Of a DNA stretch of 64,000 bases, positions 9,533 to 18,733 are shown piece after piece. Origin of the DNA: Thermoanaerobaculia bacterium (GTDB taxonomy: Bacteria; Acidobacteriota; Thermoanaerobaculia; Gp7-AA8); contig JADGNZ010000002.1 in the NCBI GenBank assembly GCA_017883205.1, positions 1 through 64,000 on the forward strand, in the 5' to 3' direction. A program made the translations under genes and the position numbers. Numbering within the stretch: the stretch's first letter is position 1; each line of letters opens with the position of its first letter. The notes beneath the pieces were generated by a model. That model saw nothing but the letters and a program-made list of their open reading frames with translations. It was not told the origin of the DNA and ran no database searches.

Positions 9533-10075
9533 CTACTTTCCTGCTGCCTTACCCGCCTTGCGGCGAATGACTTCGTCTGAATACTTGATGCCTTTGCCCT
9601 TGTAGGGATCGGGCTCGCGAAGAGCGCGGATCTCCGACGCGGTCTGGCCGACTTTCTGTTTGTCGATTCCGGTGATGGTGATGTGGCCGCTCTTCGGCTC
9701 CACGGTGATCTCGATCCCTGCCGGAATGGCGAAGCGAATGGGATGCGAGTAGCCAAGCTGGAAGACGACTTCCTTCCCTTTGACTTCCGCACGATAGCCG
9801 ACGCCGACGATGTCGAGCTCGCGCTTGAAGCCGTCGGTCACGCCGCGGACGTTGTTCGCCACGAGTGCACGCATGAGGCCGTGAAAGCCACGCATCCTCC
9901 CGTCATCGTTCGAGCGCGTGAACTGCACCACGTTGTTCTCGATCGTCACGCCGATACCCGGCACGACGGCAGTAGTGAGGGTGCCTTTCGGTCCTTTCAC
10001 CGTCACGACGTTGCCGTCGTGCTTCACTTCGACGCCTTTCGGCACCGGGATTTCTTTTCGTCCAATTCGTGACAT
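9533..10075 (-). CDS. rplF: 50S ribosomal protein L6
   Basis: 180 residues with the two repeated L6 domains (MSRIGRKEIPVPKGVEV, VKGPKGTLTTAVVPGI, then VVFQLGYSHPIRFAIPAGIEI and the C-terminal signature EPDPYKGKGIKYSDEVIRRKAGKA). L6 lies near the factor-binding site at the base of the stalk. It follows rpsH by 21 bp. Confidence 0.98.
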   Translation of the reverse strand: MSRIGRKEIPVPKGVEVKHDGNVVTVKGPKGTLTTAVVPGIGVTIENNVVQFTRSNDDGRMRGFHGLMRALVANNVRGVTDGFKRELDIVGVGYRAEVKGKEVVFQLGYSHPIRFAIPAGIEITVEPKSGHITITGIDKQKVGQTASEIRALREPDPYKGKGIKYSDEVIRRKAGKAAGK

Positions 10076-10096
10076 GGGAATCTCCTTAGATGCTCG

Positions 10097-10498
10097 CTAC
10101 CAGACCTGGCAGAGAACTTCGCCGCCGACGCCGCTCTTGACGGCTTCCTGTCCGGACAGCACGCCTTTGGAGGTCGAGACGATGGCCAGCCCGAGGCCGC
10201 CGAGCACGCTCGGGATCTCCTGCTTGTTGCGGTAGACACGGCGGCCCGGGCGCGAGATGCGCTCGATGCCGTGAATGACCGGCTCGCCGTTGGGGGCGTA
10301 CTTCAGCTCGATCCGGAGCGTCCCCTGCGGCTCGTCCTTCTGGGCGAGGTTGTAGTTGCGGATAAAGCCCTCAATCTTGAGGATGCGGGCGATCTCCACT
10401 TTCAGCTTCGACGCGGGAAGCTCGACGCGTTCGTGATGCGACTGGATTCCATTGCGAATCCGCGTGAGCATGTCCGCGATTGGGTCTGTCATCGACAT
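10097..10498 (-). CDS. rpsH: 30S ribosomal protein S8
   Basis: 133 residues. S8 is a primary 16S rRNA binder in the central domain and, in enterobacteria, the repressor of the spc operon. Seen: MTDPIADMLTRIRNG, VELPASKLKVEIARILK, ISRPGRRVYRNKQEIPSVLGGLG and IVSTSKGVLSGQEAV. It lies between rpsZ and rplF in the spc order. Confidence 0.98.
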   Translation of the reverse strand: MSMTDPIADMLTRIRNGIQSHHERVELPASKLKVEIARILKIEGFIRNYNLAQKDEPQGTLRIELKYAPNGEPVIHGIERISRPGRRVYRNKQEIPSVLGGLGLAIVSTSKGVLSGQEAVKSGVGGEVLCQVW

Positions 10499-10540
10499 TC
10501 GTGACTCCTGTGATTCCTATTCAGTCTGAGAGCCGGTGGA

Positions 10541-10726
10541 CTACCAGCTCGCCTTCGTGATGCCCGGGATGTAGCCGCCGAGCGAAAGCAGCCGGAAGCA
10601 GATGCGGCAGAGCTGAAACTTCCGGAGATAACCGCGCGGACGTCCGCACTGTTTGCAGCGATTGACTTTGCGGGACTTGAACTTCGGCTTCCGTTCCGCT
10701 TTGACGATCATCGAGATTTTTGCCAT
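10541..10726 (-). CDS. rpsZ: 30S ribosomal protein S14, type Z (zinc)
   Basis: 61 residues, the short zinc-containing S14. The four Cys ligands are C24 and C27 (RCKQCG) and C40 and C43 (LCRICFR). S14 is a head protein of the small subunit. With S4 and L36, this makes three zinc-dependent ribosomal proteins in one cluster. It lies between rplE and rpsH. Confidence 0.97.
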   Translation of the reverse strand: MAKISMIVKAERKPKFKSRKVNRCKQCGRPRGYLRKFQLCRICFRLLSLGGYIPGITKASW

Positions 10727-10735
10727 GTGTTCCTC

Positions 10736-11278
10736 TTATTTGGTGAAGGGCAAACCGAGCTCGCGAAGGAGGAAACGAGCCTGATCGTCGTCCTTCGCGT
10801 TCGTGACGATGGTGATGTTCATCCCCTTGGACTTATCGACCTTGGTGATGTCGATCTCGGGGAAGATCAGATGGTCGCGGATGCCGAGCGTGTAGTTGCC
10901 GCGTCCGTCGAACGACTTCGAGGGAACGCCGCGGAAGTCACGAACCCGGGGCAGCGCCGTGGAGATCAGACGGTCGAGGAACTCGTACATCTTCTCCCCG
11001 CGCAGCGTCACCATCGCGCCGATGGCCTGTCCCTCGCGCAGCTTGAAGCTGGCGATCGACTTCTTGGCCTTGGTGATGATCGGCTTCTGGCCCGTGATCT
11101 GGCCCAGCTCGTCGACAGCACTGTCGAGGATCTTGGCGTTGGAGATCGCTTCGCCCATCCCCATGTTGAGGACGACTTTCTCGATCTTCGGAACCGCCAT
11201 CGGGTTCTTGATCCCGAACTGGTCCTGAATCTTCTTTCTCACTTCGGTCATGTACTTCTCTTTGAGTCGTGCTGCCAT
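10736..11278 (-). CDS. rplE: 50S ribosomal protein L5
   Basis: 180 residues from the chosen ATG. L5 binds 5S rRNA and contacts the P-site tRNA. Seen: [69 protein letters not shown] and [20 protein letters not shown]. The frame is open upstream to 11485 through the palindromic spacer. ATG 11278 ([13 protein letters not shown]) is preferred because it gives family length and has AGGAAA 6 nt upstream. Confidence 0.97.
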   Translation of the reverse strand: MAARLKEKYMTEVRKKIQDQFGIKNPMAVPKIEKVVLNMGMGEAISNAKILDSAVDELGQITGQKPIITKAKKSIASFKLREGQAIGAMVTLRGEKMYEFLDRLISTALPRVRDFRGVPSKSFDGRGNYTLGIRDHLIFPEIDITKVDKSKGMNITIVTNAKDDDQARFLLRELGLPFTK

Positions 11279-11332
11279 TGGCTTTCCTGGTTCCTTCCGG
11301 GCCGGCGTTGTACGGCCACGTTTGCGGGAGTC

Positions 11333-11400
11333 GCGTTTCGGGGGTCGGGAGTCGGAGATGTTCTGGCTCCGACTCCCGACACCCGATCCCCGACGCCCGT
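11333..11400. repeat. Heptamer-type palindromic element (rplX-rplE)
   Basis: Left arm: CGGGAGT, CGCGTTT, CGGGGGT, CGGGAGT, CGGAG (11335-11367). Centre ATGTTCTGG. Right arm: CTCCGACTCCCGACACCCGATCCCCGACGCCCG. The inner stem CGGGAGTCGGAG/CTCCGACTCCCG is perfect. Confidence 0.85.
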
Positions 11401-11402
11401 TA

Positions 11403-11756
11403 CTACATTTCTGTATCGCACTTCCGGCAGTACCGCGCAGCGCCTTCGGCGGTGCGATGGGTGCCGGTGCGGGCTGGTTTGCCACAACTCGGGCAGACCA
11501 CCTGCAGGTTCGAAAGCTTGATCGGTGCTTCGCGCTCGAGAATGCCGCCCGAAACGTTCTTCTGCGGATTGGGCTTGGTGTGCTTCTTCATCATGTTGAC
11601 GCGCTCGACGACGGCTGTTCCCTTCGTCGCGTTCACACGTAGCACCTTGCCCCGCTTGCCGCGGTCCTTGCCCGAAAGGACGAGGACGAGATCGTTCTTC
11701 TTCACGTGCGGCTTGACGCGAATGATTTCTTTTTGCTTCGTCGGATTTCCGTACAT
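11403..11756 (-). CDS. rplX: 50S ribosomal protein L24
   Basis: 117 residues. L24 initiates 50S assembly. A KOW motif is seen at [22 protein letters not shown], then [12 protein letters not shown], and a C-terminal CxxC pair (CPSCG and CRKC) of the kind found in many L24 proteins. The ATG is preceded by GGAGCAAAACA. It lies between rplN and rplE, with repeat elements on both sides. Confidence 0.97.
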   Translation of the reverse strand: MYGNPTKQKEIIRVKPHVKKNDLVLVLSGKDRGKRGKVLRVNATKGTAVVERVNMMKKHTKPNPQKNVSGGILEREAPIKLSNLQVVCPSCGKPARTGTHRTAEGAARYCRKCDTEM

Positions 11757-11766
11757 TGTTTTGCTC

Positions 11767-11813
11767 CGGGTGTCGGCTGTCGGGTGTCGGAGAACCGAGA
11801 CCCTGACCGCCGG
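11767..11813. repeat. Heptamer-type element, decayed
   Basis: CGGGTGT, CGGCTGT, CGGGTGT, CGGAGA in 7-bp steps (11768-11796), followed by a weak partial complement (ACCCTGACCGCCGG). It occupies the rplN-rplX spacer. Confidence 0.65.
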
Positions 11814-11823
11814 GACCTGTTTT

Positions 11824-12195
11824 CTAGATGACCTCTGGTGCCAGTGAAATGATCTTCATGAACTTCCGCTCGCGCAGTTCGCGGGCAACCGGGCCGAAGA
11901 CGCGTGTGCCGACCGGCTCTCGCGCGTCGTTGATGAGAACGGCCGCGTTGTCGTCGAATTTGATGTACGAGCCATCGCGGCGGCGGCTCTCTTTGACCGT
12001 CCGGACGACGACCGCCTTCACGACAGCGCCCTTCTTGACGGTGCCATCGGGCGAGGCTTCCTTGACCGACGCCGTAATCACGTCGCCGAGGCGCGCGTAC
12101 TGGCCGGCAGTCGATCCGCCCAGCATCTTGATGCAGGCGATCTTCTTCGCTCCGGTGTTGTCGGCCACCTGCAAAACTGTTCCCATCTGAATCAT
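11824..12195 (-). CDS. rplN: 50S ribosomal protein L14
   Basis: 123 residues, the invariant family length. L14 sits at the subunit interface. Seen: [61 protein letters not shown] and [28 protein letters not shown] (segments). The ATG follows AGGGGAG. It lies between rpsQ and rplX. Confidence 0.98.
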   Translation of the reverse strand: MIQMGTVLQVADNTGAKKIACIKMLGGSTAGQYARLGDVITASVKEASPDGTVKKGAVVKAVVVRTVKESRRRDGSYIKFDDNAAVLINDAREPVGTRVFGPVARELRERKFMKIISLAPEVI

Positions 12196-12208
12196 GACTG
12201 ACTCCCCT

Positions 12209-12292
12209 AAGGATGAAGGCGGAAGGATGAAGGATGAACGCGCGAAGCAATCATCCGGTCTTCATCACTCATCCTTCATCCTTCATCCTTTT
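12209..12292. repeat. Heptamer-type palindromic element, GGATGAA version
   Basis: Left arm: GGATGAA, GGCGGAA, GGATGAA, GGATGAA (12211-12238). Right arm: TTCATCA, CTCATCC, TTCATCC, TTCATCC, TT (12261-12290), its reverse complement. The 7-mer is unrelated to GGGTGTC or TAGCTCT, but the design (four 7-bp units per arm, unique centre) is the same. It lies in the rpsQ-rplN spacer. Confidence 0.88.
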
Positions 12293-12296
12293 CTGG

Positions 12297-12566
12297 CTAC
12301 GCCTTGTCGATTACTTCCCGCACATTCCACCGCTTCCGCTTCGACAGCGGCCGCGTCTCCTCGATCACGACGCGATCGCCGACGTTGACGTCGTTGTTCT
12401 CGGCGTGGGCGAGGAACTTGTTCGTGCGCTTGATGTACTTCTGATACATCCCATGCTTGACGAGATTCTCGACGGCGACGACGACGGTCTTATCCATCTT
12501 GTCGGAGACCACGACGCCGATCTTCGTCATCATGTCTCCCCGAGTCTTCTTCTTTTCTTCGACCAT
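12297..12566 (-). CDS. rpsQ: 30S ribosomal protein S17
   Basis: 89 residues with an OB fold. Seen: [38 protein letters not shown] and [24 protein letters not shown]17 is a primary 16S rRNA binder near the decoding side. It follows rpmC by 2 bp. Confidence 0.97.
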   Translation of the reverse strand: MVEEKKKTRGDMMTKIGVVVSDKMDKTVVVAVENLVKHGMYQKYIKRTNKFLAHAENNDVNVGDRVVIEETRPLSKRKRWNVREVIDKA

Positions 12567-12568
12567 CG

Positions 12569-12760
12569 TTAACTCCGTGCCTTTTCACCCTGGAGGGTTT
12601 TGATGCGGGCGATCTCGCGGCGCACCTGCTTCACCTTCGACGGCGCTTCCATCCGGCCCGTGGCGCGCTGAAAGCGAAGCTTGTAAAGCTGCTCGCTCAG
12701 ATCGCGCTCGCGGGTCTGAAGCTCGTCGTGACTCTTATCGCGAAGCTCTTTCGTTTTCAT
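12569..12760 (-). CDS. rpmC: 50S ribosomal protein L29
   Basis: 63 residues forming two helices ([33 protein letters not shown] as a segment, then [15 protein letters not shown]). L29 borders the polypeptide tunnel exit next to L23 and contributes to the trigger factor/SRP docking area. The start overlaps the rplP stop by 4 bp. Confidence 0.96.
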   Translation of the reverse strand: MKTKELRDKSHDELQTRERDLSEQLYKLRFQRATGRMEAPSKVKQVRREIARIKTLQGEKARS

Positions 12761-13182
12761 TCACCCACCTCCGTCTGCAGGCGCGTGACAAAGCGTGTCT
12801 TGATCGGAAGCTTGTGTGCGGCCAGGCGAAGCGCCTCTTCAGCGACCTCGCGCGTCACGCCTTCCATCTCGTAGAGGATCCTGGCGGGCTTGACGACGCA
12901 CACCCATTCTTCCGGTGCACCCTTTCCCTTACCCATACGAGTCTCGAGCGGCTTCTTCGTGATCGGCTTGTCCGGGAAAATACGGATCCAGATCTTTCCG
13001 CCGCGCTTGACGTGACGGGTCATCGCGATACGGGCCGCCTCGATCTGGCGCGCCGTAACCCAGCCCGCTTCCATCGCCTGCAATCCGAAATCGCCGAACG
13101 ACACCTTCGCACCACGCGTCGCCACACCACGACGGCGGCCGCGCTGCTGTTTTCTGAACTTGACCTTCTTCGGCATCATCAT
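12757..13182 (-). CDS. rplP: 50S ribosomal protein L16
   Basis: 141 residues. L16 lies near the A site and is needed for peptidyl transferase activity. Seen: [51 protein letters not shown] (segment), [22 protein letters not shown] and [13 protein letters not shown]. Three ATG codons in a row begin the gene; the first has the better AGGAG spacing. It lies between rpsC and rpmC. Confidence 0.97.
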   Translation of the reverse strand: MMMPKKVKFRKQQRGRRRGVATRGAKVSFGDFGLQAMEAGWVTARQIEAARIAMTRHVKRGGKIWIRIFPDKPITKKPLETRMGKGKGAPEEWVCVVKPARILYEMEGVTREVAEEALRLAAHKLPIKTRFVTRLQTEVGE

Positions 13183-13198
13183 GATGCGTTGTCTCCTG

Positions 13199-13275
13199 AG
13201 GGGGTCGGGGGTCGGGAGTCGGAAGTCGGAGAAGAAACAGCTCCGACACCCGACACCCGACGCCCGACGCCCGAT
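13199..13275. repeat. Heptamer-type palindromic element (rpsC-rplP)
   Basis: Left arm: GGGGGT, CGGGGGT, CGGGAGT, CGGAAGT, CGGAG (13200-13231). Right arm: CTCCGAC, ACCCGAC, ACCCGAC, GCCCGAC, GCCCGA (13241-13274). Strict 7-bp period on both arms with a ~9-nt centre. Confidence 0.88.
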
Positions 13276-13279
13276 TTCG

Positions 13280-13930
13280 CTACTGCGGGCGCTTCCGCGA
13301 CTTGGCTTTCGCCATTTCGCCTTTGAAAATCCATACCTTGACGCCGATGATGCCGTACGTCGTTCTGGCCAGCGCCAGGCCGTAATCGATGTCCGCCTTC
13401 AGCGTGTGCAGCGGAAGCCGGCCATCCTGGTACCACTCCGTGCGGGCGATCTCGGCGCCGTTCAGGCGCCCGCCCACGCGGACCTTGATTCCCTTCGCGC
13501 CGAAGCGGAAGGCCGATTCCATGGCCTTCTTCATGGCGCGCCGGAAGGCGATGCGGCGCTCCAACTGGGTGGCGATGTTCTCAGCTACCAGTTGAGCGTC
13601 AAGCTCCGGACGCTGGATCTCCTGGATGTTGATGTACACCTCGCCGTTGACCATCTTCTGCAGCTCGTCGCGCAGTTTGTCGACCTCGGCGCCCTTGCGT
13701 CCGATGATGATGCCCGGCCGCGAGGTGTAGATGTTGATGCGCATCTTGTTCGCCGTGCGCTCGATGTCGATCTCCGACACTCCGGCATGGGATAGCCGCT
13801 TCTTCAGATCGTCGCGAAGCTTCAGATCACGATGAAGCGTCTCGGCGTAAGCCTTCCCCGCAAACCAGCGGGAGTGCCACGTCTTGTTGAAACCAAGCCG
13901 AAATCCGTACGGGTTGACCTTCTGACCCAA
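13280..13930 (-). CDS. rpsC: 30S ribosomal protein S3
   Basis: 216 residues. S3 forms part of the mRNA entry tunnel and helicase activity of the ribosome. Seen: [23 protein letters not shown], the KH domain with [17 protein letters not shown], and the C-terminal domain with [19 protein letters not shown]-like and [16 protein letters not shown]. It lies between rplV (11 bp) and rplP. Confidence 0.98.
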   Translation of the reverse strand: MGQKVNPYGFRLGFNKTWHSRWFAGKAYAETLHRDLKLRDDLKKRLSHAGVSEIDIERTANKMRINIYTSRPGIIIGRKGAEVDKLRDELQKMVNGEVYINIQEIQRPELDAQLVAENIATQLERRIAFRRAMKKAMESAFRFGAKGIKVRVGGRLNGAEIARTEWYQDGRLPLHTLKADIDYGLALARTTYGIIGVKVWIFKGEMAKAKSRKRPQ

Positions 13931-13941
13931 GATAGCCTCCG

Positions 13942-14328
13942 TTACTTTGCGCGGGCGCGGCCTTTGCCGCCGCTCCGCTCGTTGACCGCTTTGACTTCGT
14001 CCGACACATGCACCGTCACGTGCGCCTGCCGCTTCTGAATGCGGTAGGCACGTCCCATCGGAGCCGGCTGGATGCGCTTCTCGCGCGGCCCCTCATTGAC
14101 GTAAATCTTCGAGACCACCAGCTCGTCGGTGTCGAGGTTCTCTTCCTTGCCCTCGGCGTTCGCAACCGCCGAGCGCACCAGCTTCTCCAGGTCCTTCGCG
14201 CACGTTTTCTTCGTGAAGCGCAGGATCTGCAGAGCTTCCTCGACCTTCTTGCCGCGCACGAGGTCGACTACGAGCCGGACCTTTTGCGGCGACATTTTCA
14301 GATACTTGAGAGTTGCAGTTGCTTCCAT
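13942..14328 (-). CDS. rplV: 50S ribosomal protein L22
   Basis: 128 residues from ATG 14328. L22 contributes an extended loop to the polypeptide exit tunnel. Seen: [63 protein letters not shown] (segments). The frame opens six codons earlier (14346), but ATG 14328 has GAGGA at the right distance. A short Lys/Gly/Arg tail follows the core. Confidence 0.97.
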   Translation of the reverse strand: MEATATLKYLKMSPQKVRLVVDLVRGKKVEEALQILRFTKKTCAKDLEKLVRSAVANAEGKEENLDTDELVVSKIYVNEGPREKRIQPAPMGRAYRIQKRQAHVTVHVSDEVKAVNERSGGKGRARAK

Positions 14329-14342
14329 GATTGGTCCTCGTG

Positions 14343-14636
14343 TCACTTAGCCGCAGGCTTCGCAGACTTTTCGACTTTCTTGCCGCTGTGGCCCTTGAAG
14401 GTGCGCGTCTGTGCGAACTCACCGAGCTTGTGGCCGACCATGTTCTCGGAGATGTACACCGGCACGAACTTGCGTCCGTTGTGGACGGCGATCGTGTGGC
14501 CGACCATGTCCGGGATGACGGTGGAGCGGCGCGACCACGTCTTGATGACTTTCTTGTCGCGCTCGCGGTTCATCGTGTCGACCTTCTTCTGCAGGTGGCT
14601 GTCGATGAACGGGCCCTTCTTGAGTGAACGTGCCAT
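14343..14636 (-). CDS. rpsS: 30S ribosomal protein S19
   Basis: 97 residues. S19 binds the head with S13. Seen: [41 protein letters not shown] (segment), [22 protein letters not shown]. The start codon overlaps the rplB stop by one base (TAATG), indicating coupling. The frame extends upstream into rplB, but that start is not supported. Confidence 0.97.
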   Translation of the reverse strand: MARSLKKGPFIDSHLQKKVDTMNRERDKKVIKTWSRRSTVIPDMVGHTIAVHNGRKFVPVYISENMVGHKLGEFAQTRTFKGHSGKKVEKSAKPAAK

Positions 14637-15460
14637 TACTTGGTTCTCCGCTTGACGATGAACTTGGTCGTCCGCTTGTTCCTGCGTGTCTTGTAGCCCT
14701 TGGTTGGTTTGCCCCACGGCGTCACCGGATGGCGTCCGCCCGAAGTCTTGCCTTCACCGCCGCCGAGCGGGTGATCGACAGGATTCATCGAGACCCCGCG
14801 GTTGTGAGGCTTCTTACCGCCGTGCCGTGTGCGGCCGGCCTTGCCGATGGAAACGTTCTCGTGCTCGAGGTTTCCGACCTGGCCGATCGTGGCGTAGCAG
14901 CGCACATGAACCTTACGCATTTCGCTGGAGGGAAGGCGGAGCGTCGCCCAGTCGCCTTCGCGCGCCATCAACTGCGCAAATGCTCCGGCCGAACGGGCCA
15001 TCTGTCCGCCCTTTCCTTCCTTCAGCTCGATGTTGTGAATCGTCGTGCCGAGGGGGATTTTGGAGAGCGGGAGAGAGTTGCCGACGAGGATATCGGCGTC
15101 GGGGCCGGACATAATCGTCGATCCGACTTCCAGTCCGCTCGGCGCGAGGATGTAGCGCTTCTCGCCGTCGGCGTAGTTCAGCAGGGCGATACGCGCCGTG
15201 CGGTTCGGGTCATATTCGACCGCTGCGACCTTGGCAGGGATTCCGTGCTTCTCGCGGCGGAAGTCGATCTCGCGATACTTCTGTTTGTGGCCGCCGCCGA
15301 TGAAGCGCGAAGTGATCCGGCCGCCCGAGTTGCGGCCGCCAGTCTTCGGCTTTCCCTTCGTCAGCGACTTCTCCGGCTTCGTCTTCGTGATCTCATCGAA
15401 CGTGTGATGAGTCTGGAAGCGGATGCCGGGAGACGTCGGTTTGTAATTCTTGACAGGCAT
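14636..15460 (-). CDS. rplB: 50S ribosomal protein L2
   Basis: 274 residues, normal length. L2 is required for subunit association and peptidyl transfer. Seen: [27 protein letters not shown] (segment), [27 protein letters not shown] (segment), and the conserved C-terminal region with [20 protein letters not shown] and [11 protein letters not shown], including the functionally important His in the HPLGGGEG motif. Confidence 0.98.
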   Translation of the reverse strand: MPVKNYKPTSPGIRFQTHHTFDEITKTKPEKSLTKGKPKTGGRNSGGRITSRFIGGGHKQKYREIDFRREKHGIPAKVAAVEYDPNRTARIALLNYADGEKRYILAPSGLEVGSTIMSGPDADILVGNSLPLSKIPLGTTIHNIELKEGKGGQMARSAGAFAQLMAREGDWATLRLPSSEMRKVHVRCYATIGQVGNLEHENVSIGKAGRTRHGGKKPHNRGVSMNPVDHPLGGGEGKTSGGRHPVTPWGKPTKGYKTRRNKRTTKFIVKRRTK

Positions 15461-15499
15461 AGTGTCCTCTGTTTATCGCCCTTGTCGAAGTACGGCGAG

Positions 15500-15793
15500 C
15501 TAGACGCCCTCGATGAAGTTGGGGGCCTTCTCTCCCTTTTTGAGCCGCACGTAGGCCTTGCGCCAGTCGCGGCGCTTGCCCTGATAACGGCCCATCCGCT
15601 TGATCTTGCCGCGGACGTTGAAGAGCCGTACTTCCTCGACCTTCACTTTGAAGAGCTCTTCGATCGCGCCCTTGACCTGAATCTTGTTCGCCTTCACGTC
15701 GACCTCGAAGGCGAGGATGTTGTTGCCGGCATCGCGCATCATCGTCGATTTCTCGGTGACGAGCGGGCGCCGGATGATCTGGTTCGCATTCAT
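15500..15793 (-). CDS. rplW: 50S ribosomal protein L23
   Basis: 97 residues. L23 at the tunnel exit docks trigger factor and SRP. Seen: ANQIIRRPLVTEKSTMM, AFEVDVKANKIQVKGAIEELFKVKVEEVR (segment), GRYQGKRRDWRKAYVRLKKGEK. The start overlaps the rplD stop by 4 bp. Confidence 0.97.
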   Translation of the reverse strand: MNANQIIRRPLVTEKSTMMRDAGNNILAFEVDVKANKIQVKGAIEELFKVKVEEVRLFNVRGKIKRMGRYQGKRRDWRKAYVRLKKGEKAPNFIEGV

Positions 15794-16416
15794 GACTCGA
15801 GTGCCTCCGTCAGCCGTTGCAGCGCATCCTGGCTGAGAACCACGAAGCGTGAGTTGACGACGTCGTACACGGTGACGTGCAGCGCATCGACGAGCGTCAG
15901 CTTCGGGTTGTTGCGCGCCGCCAGCGCGAGGTTCGCGTTCTCGAACGAATCGACGAGAAGCGCTTTCCCTTCCACGCCGATGCCGGTGAACTTCGCGGCC
16001 AGCGCCTGGGTCTTGGCCTCATCGACGGCGAGATCATTGAGAAGGACCAGCTTCCCTTCCTTGACCCGCTGCGAGAGCGCCGACTTCAGGGCGTTCTTCT
16101 TTTCCTTCGCGTTCATCTTGTAGGAGTAATCGCGGGGAGTGGGGCCGAAGACCGTGCCGCCATGACGATGGATCGGCGGACGGCTGCCGCCCTGACGTGC
16201 GCGGCCGGTGCCCTTCTGCCGGAACGGCTTCTTGCCAGAGCCGCTGACTTCCGAGCGGTTCTTGACTTTGTGCGTTCCCTGGCGAAGCGACGCGAGGTAG
16301 TTCCGCACCGCTTCGTGGATGAGATGCTCTTTGTACGGATAGGCGAAGATCGCTTCCGGGAGGTCGACCGAGCCGACCTTCTTGTTGTTCCAGTCTTTGA
16401 TGTCGATGGTCGGCAT
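15790..16416 (-). CDS. rplD: 50S ribosomal protein L4
   Basis: 208 residues from ATG 16416 ([15 protein letters not shown]). L4 lines the exit tunnel and in enterobacteria represses the S10 operon. Seen: [38 protein letters not shown] (segments), LLVDSF, and the C-terminal [21 protein letters not shown]. An upstream in-frame extension into rplC is rejected because ATG 16416 has a GGGGTG site and lies 1 nt after the rplC stop. Confidence 0.97.
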   Translation of the reverse strand: MPTIDIKDWNNKKVGSVDLPEAIFAYPYKEHLIHEAVRNYLASLRQGTHKVKNRSEVSGSGKKPFRQKGTGRARQGGSRPPIHRHGGTVFGPTPRDYSYKMNAKEKKNALKSALSQRVKEGKLVLLNDLAVDEAKTQALAAKFTGIGVEGKALLVDSFENANLALAARNNPKLTLVDALHVTVYDVVNSRFVVLSQDALQRLTEALES

Positions 16417-16417
16417 G

Positions 16418-17059
16418 TTATTCACCCCGCTTCCCGTTCCTGGAGAAGCGAACGACGACGAGGCCGTTCTTTCCGCCCGGAACTGCGCCGCGGATGTAGA
16501 GCAGGTTGTTCTCTGCATCCACCTTGGCGACGCGGAGATTCTTGACCGTGACCTGATCGCCGCCCATACGGCCGCCCATGCGCATGCCCTTCATGACACG
16601 CGACGGGAACGCCGAGGCACCGATCGAGCCGGGAGCGCGATGGAACATCGAGCCGTGCGTGGCCCTGCCGCCAGCGAAGTGATGACGCTTCATCACGCCC
16701 TGGAAGCCTTTGCCCTTCGACTGGCCAACGACGTCGATCGAGTCGCCCGCCTTGAAGATGTCGACCTGCACGCGGTCTCCCACGTTGGCGTCGCCTTCGT
16801 ACGGGAACTCGACGAGCGTCCGAACCGGCGGAACGCCCGCCTTCTCGAAGTGCCCGCGCGCCGCACTGGTGATCCGGCGGTTGGAGATCTTCTCGACGAG
16901 ACCGACCTGGACGGCGTCATAGCCATCCTTTTCGCTCGTCTTCTTCTGCACCACGAGGCAAGGGCCGGCCTGAATGACCGTCACCGGGACGAGTGCTCCG
17001 TCGTCAGCGAACACCTGGGTCATTCCGACCTTCTTGCCAATGATTCCTGCGATTGCCAT
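16418..17059 (-). CDS. rplC: 50S ribosomal protein L3
   Basis: 213 residues from ATG 17059 ([17 protein letters not shown]), which has AGGTG six bases upstream. L3 is one of the first proteins to bind 23S rRNA. Seen: [44 protein letters not shown] (segment), [41 protein letters not shown] three codons upstream is possible but weaker. Confidence 0.97.
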   Translation of the reverse strand: MAIAGIIGKKVGMTQVFADDGALVPVTVIQAGPCLVVQKKTSEKDGYDAVQVGLVEKISNRRITSAARGHFEKAGVPPVRTLVEFPYEGDANVGDRVQVDIFKAGDSIDVVGQSKGKGFQGVMKRHHFAGGRATHGSMFHRAPGSIGASAFPSRVMKGMRMGGRMGGDQVTVKNLRVAKVDAENNLLYIRGAVPGGKNGLVVVRFSRNGKRGE

Positions 17060-17097
17060 GTCGTTCACCTTGGAACCCTTTCCCGGGTTCGTGTGTG

Positions 17098-17415
17098 CTA
17101 TTTCCCGAACGCCTTGATCTCGACGTCTACACCAGCGGGCAGCTCGAGCTTCATGAGCGCGTCGACCGTCTGGGTCGTCGGCTCGAGGATGTCGAGCAGC
17201 CGCTTGTGCGTCCGCATTTCGAACTGCTCCCGCGATTTCTTGTCGACGTGCGGGCTGCGCAGAACCGTGTAGCGCGCAATCTGCGTCGGCAGAGGAATCG
17301 GTCCCGCCACGCGGGCGCCCGTTCGCTTGGCCGTGTCGACGATCTCGGAGGTCGACTGGTCGAGAACGCGGTAGTCATACGCTTTGAGCCGGATGCGGAT
17401 CTTTTCGTTCATCAT
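17098..17415 (-). CDS. rpsJ: 30S ribosomal protein S10
   Basis: 104-105 residues (two consecutive ATG codons). S10 is a head protein and also NusE, a partner of NusB in antitermination. Seen: [59 protein letters not shown] (segment), [17 protein letters not shown]. It follows tuf by 53 bp and begins the S10 segment. Confidence 0.98.
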   Translation of the reverse strand: MMNEKIRIRLKAYDYRVLDQSTSEIVDTAKRTGARVAGPIPLPTQIARYTVLRSPHVDKKSREQFEMRTHKRLLDILEPTTQTVDALMKLELPAGVDVEIKAFGK

Positions 17416-17468
17416 GATTTCGGTGCCTTTAAAGAACGTAGGGCCGGGGGTGAGCCCGGCCCAGTCGA

Positions 17469-18662
17469 TTACTCGATGACTTCCGTGACCGTTCCGGCGC
17501 CAACCGTACGGCCGCCTTCACGGATTGCGAAGCGGAGACCCTTCTCCATCGCGATCGGGTGAATGAGCTGGATCGTGAGCGCGGTGTTGTCGCCCGGCAT
17601 GACCATTTCCGCGCCCTCGGCCAGTGCCGCGGTGCCCGTGATGTCGGTCGTCCGGAAGTAGAACTGCGGACGATAGCCGTTGAAGAACGGGGTGTGACGG
17701 CCGCCTTCTTCCTTCGTCAGGATGTAGACCTCGGCCTTGAACTTCGTGTGCGGCGTGATCGAGCCCGGCTTGGAGCAGACCTGACCGCGCTCGACGTCCT
17801 TGCGCTCCACACCGCGGAGCAGAAGGCCGACGTTGTCGCCCGCCTGACCCTGGTCGAGCAGCTTGCGGAACATCTCGACGCCGGTGACGACCTTCTTGAT
17901 GGTCGGACGAATGCCGACGATCTCGATTTCCTCACCGACCTTGACGATGCCACGCTCGATACGGCCCGTGACGACCGTGCCGCGGCCGGAGATCGAGAAG
18001 ATATCTTCGACCGGCATCAGGAACGGCTTGTCGATGACGCGCTCGGGCATCGGGATGTACGTGTCGACCGCGTCCATCAGCTCCATGATCCCCTTGCCCC
18101 ACTCGCTGTTCGCGTCGCCGCTCTCGAGAGCCTTGAGCGCCGAAACGCGAATGATGGGGATCTCGTCGCCGGGGAAGTCGTACGAGCTGAGAAGCTCGCG
18201 GACTTCGAGCTCGACGAGGTCGAGCAGCTCCGGATCGTCAACCATGTCGACCTTGTTGAGGGCGACGACGATGTACGGAACGCCGACCTGGCGGGCCAGC
18301 AGGATGTGCTCGCGCGTCTGCGGCATCGGGCCGTCAGCAGCGGAGACCACGAGGATCGCGCCGTCCATCTGCGCGGCTCCTGTGATCATGTTCTTGACGT
18401 AGTCAGCGTGGCCCGGGCAGTCGACGTGCGCGTAGTGGCGTTTCTCGGTCGAATACTCGACGTGCGCGGTGGCGATGGTGATACCACGCTCGCGCTCTTC
18501 CGGAGCCTTGTCGATCATGTCGAAGGACGTGAACGTAGCCGTGCCCTTCGAAGCCAGGATCTTGGTGATTGCCGCCGTCAGGGTCGTTTTGCCGTGGTCG
18601 ACGTGACCAATCGTGCCGACGTTGACGTGAGGCTTGCTGCGATCGAATTTCTCTTTAGCCAT
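17469..18662 (-). CDS. tuf: Elongation factor Tu
   Basis: 397 residues. EF-Tu delivers aminoacyl-tRNA to the A site as a GTP complex. G1 motif GHVDHGKTT (residues ~18-26), switch region ERERGITI, G3 DCPGHADY, G4 NKVDM, then domains II and III ([37 protein letters not shown] as a segment). A strong AGGAGGT site precedes the ATG. The order rpsL-rpsG-fusA-tuf is the classical str operon. Confidence 0.99.
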   Translation of the reverse strand: MAKEKFDRSKPHVNVGTIGHVDHGKTTLTAAITKILASKGTATFTSFDMIDKAPEERERGITIATAHVEYSTEKRHYAHVDCPGHADYVKNMITGAAQMDGAILVVSAADGPMPQTREHILLARQVGVPYIVVALNKVDMVDDPELLDLVELEVRELLSSYDFPGDEIPIIRVSALKALESGDANSEWGKGIMELMDAVDTYIPMPERVIDKPFLMPVEDIFSISGRGTVVTGRIERGIVKVGEEIEIVGIRPTIKKVVTGVEMFRKLLDQGQAGDNVGLLLRGVERKDVERGQVCSKPGSITPHTKFKAEVYILTKEEGGRHTPFFNGYRPQFYFRTTDITGTAALAEGAEMVMPGDNTALTIQLIHPIAMEKGLRFAIREGGRTVGAGTVTEVIE

Positions 18663-18733
18663 CCTGAGACCTCCTGCTGGTTCGTTTCGAAGTTTCTTGC
18701 GTTGGCCGGACCGCTAAATCCGGCCTACGCGGT

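Noticed and set aside
14624-16123. 499-codon plus-strand frame across rplB, rplW and rplD
   Set aside because: It crosses three convincing ribosomal protein genes on the other strand, so it is a GC-driven artefact.
18704-18725. GGCCGGA/TCCGGCC inverted repeat as a tuf-fusA terminator
   Set aside because: A stem of 7 bp without a following T-run, inside a coupled operon; probably a minor intergenic palindrome.
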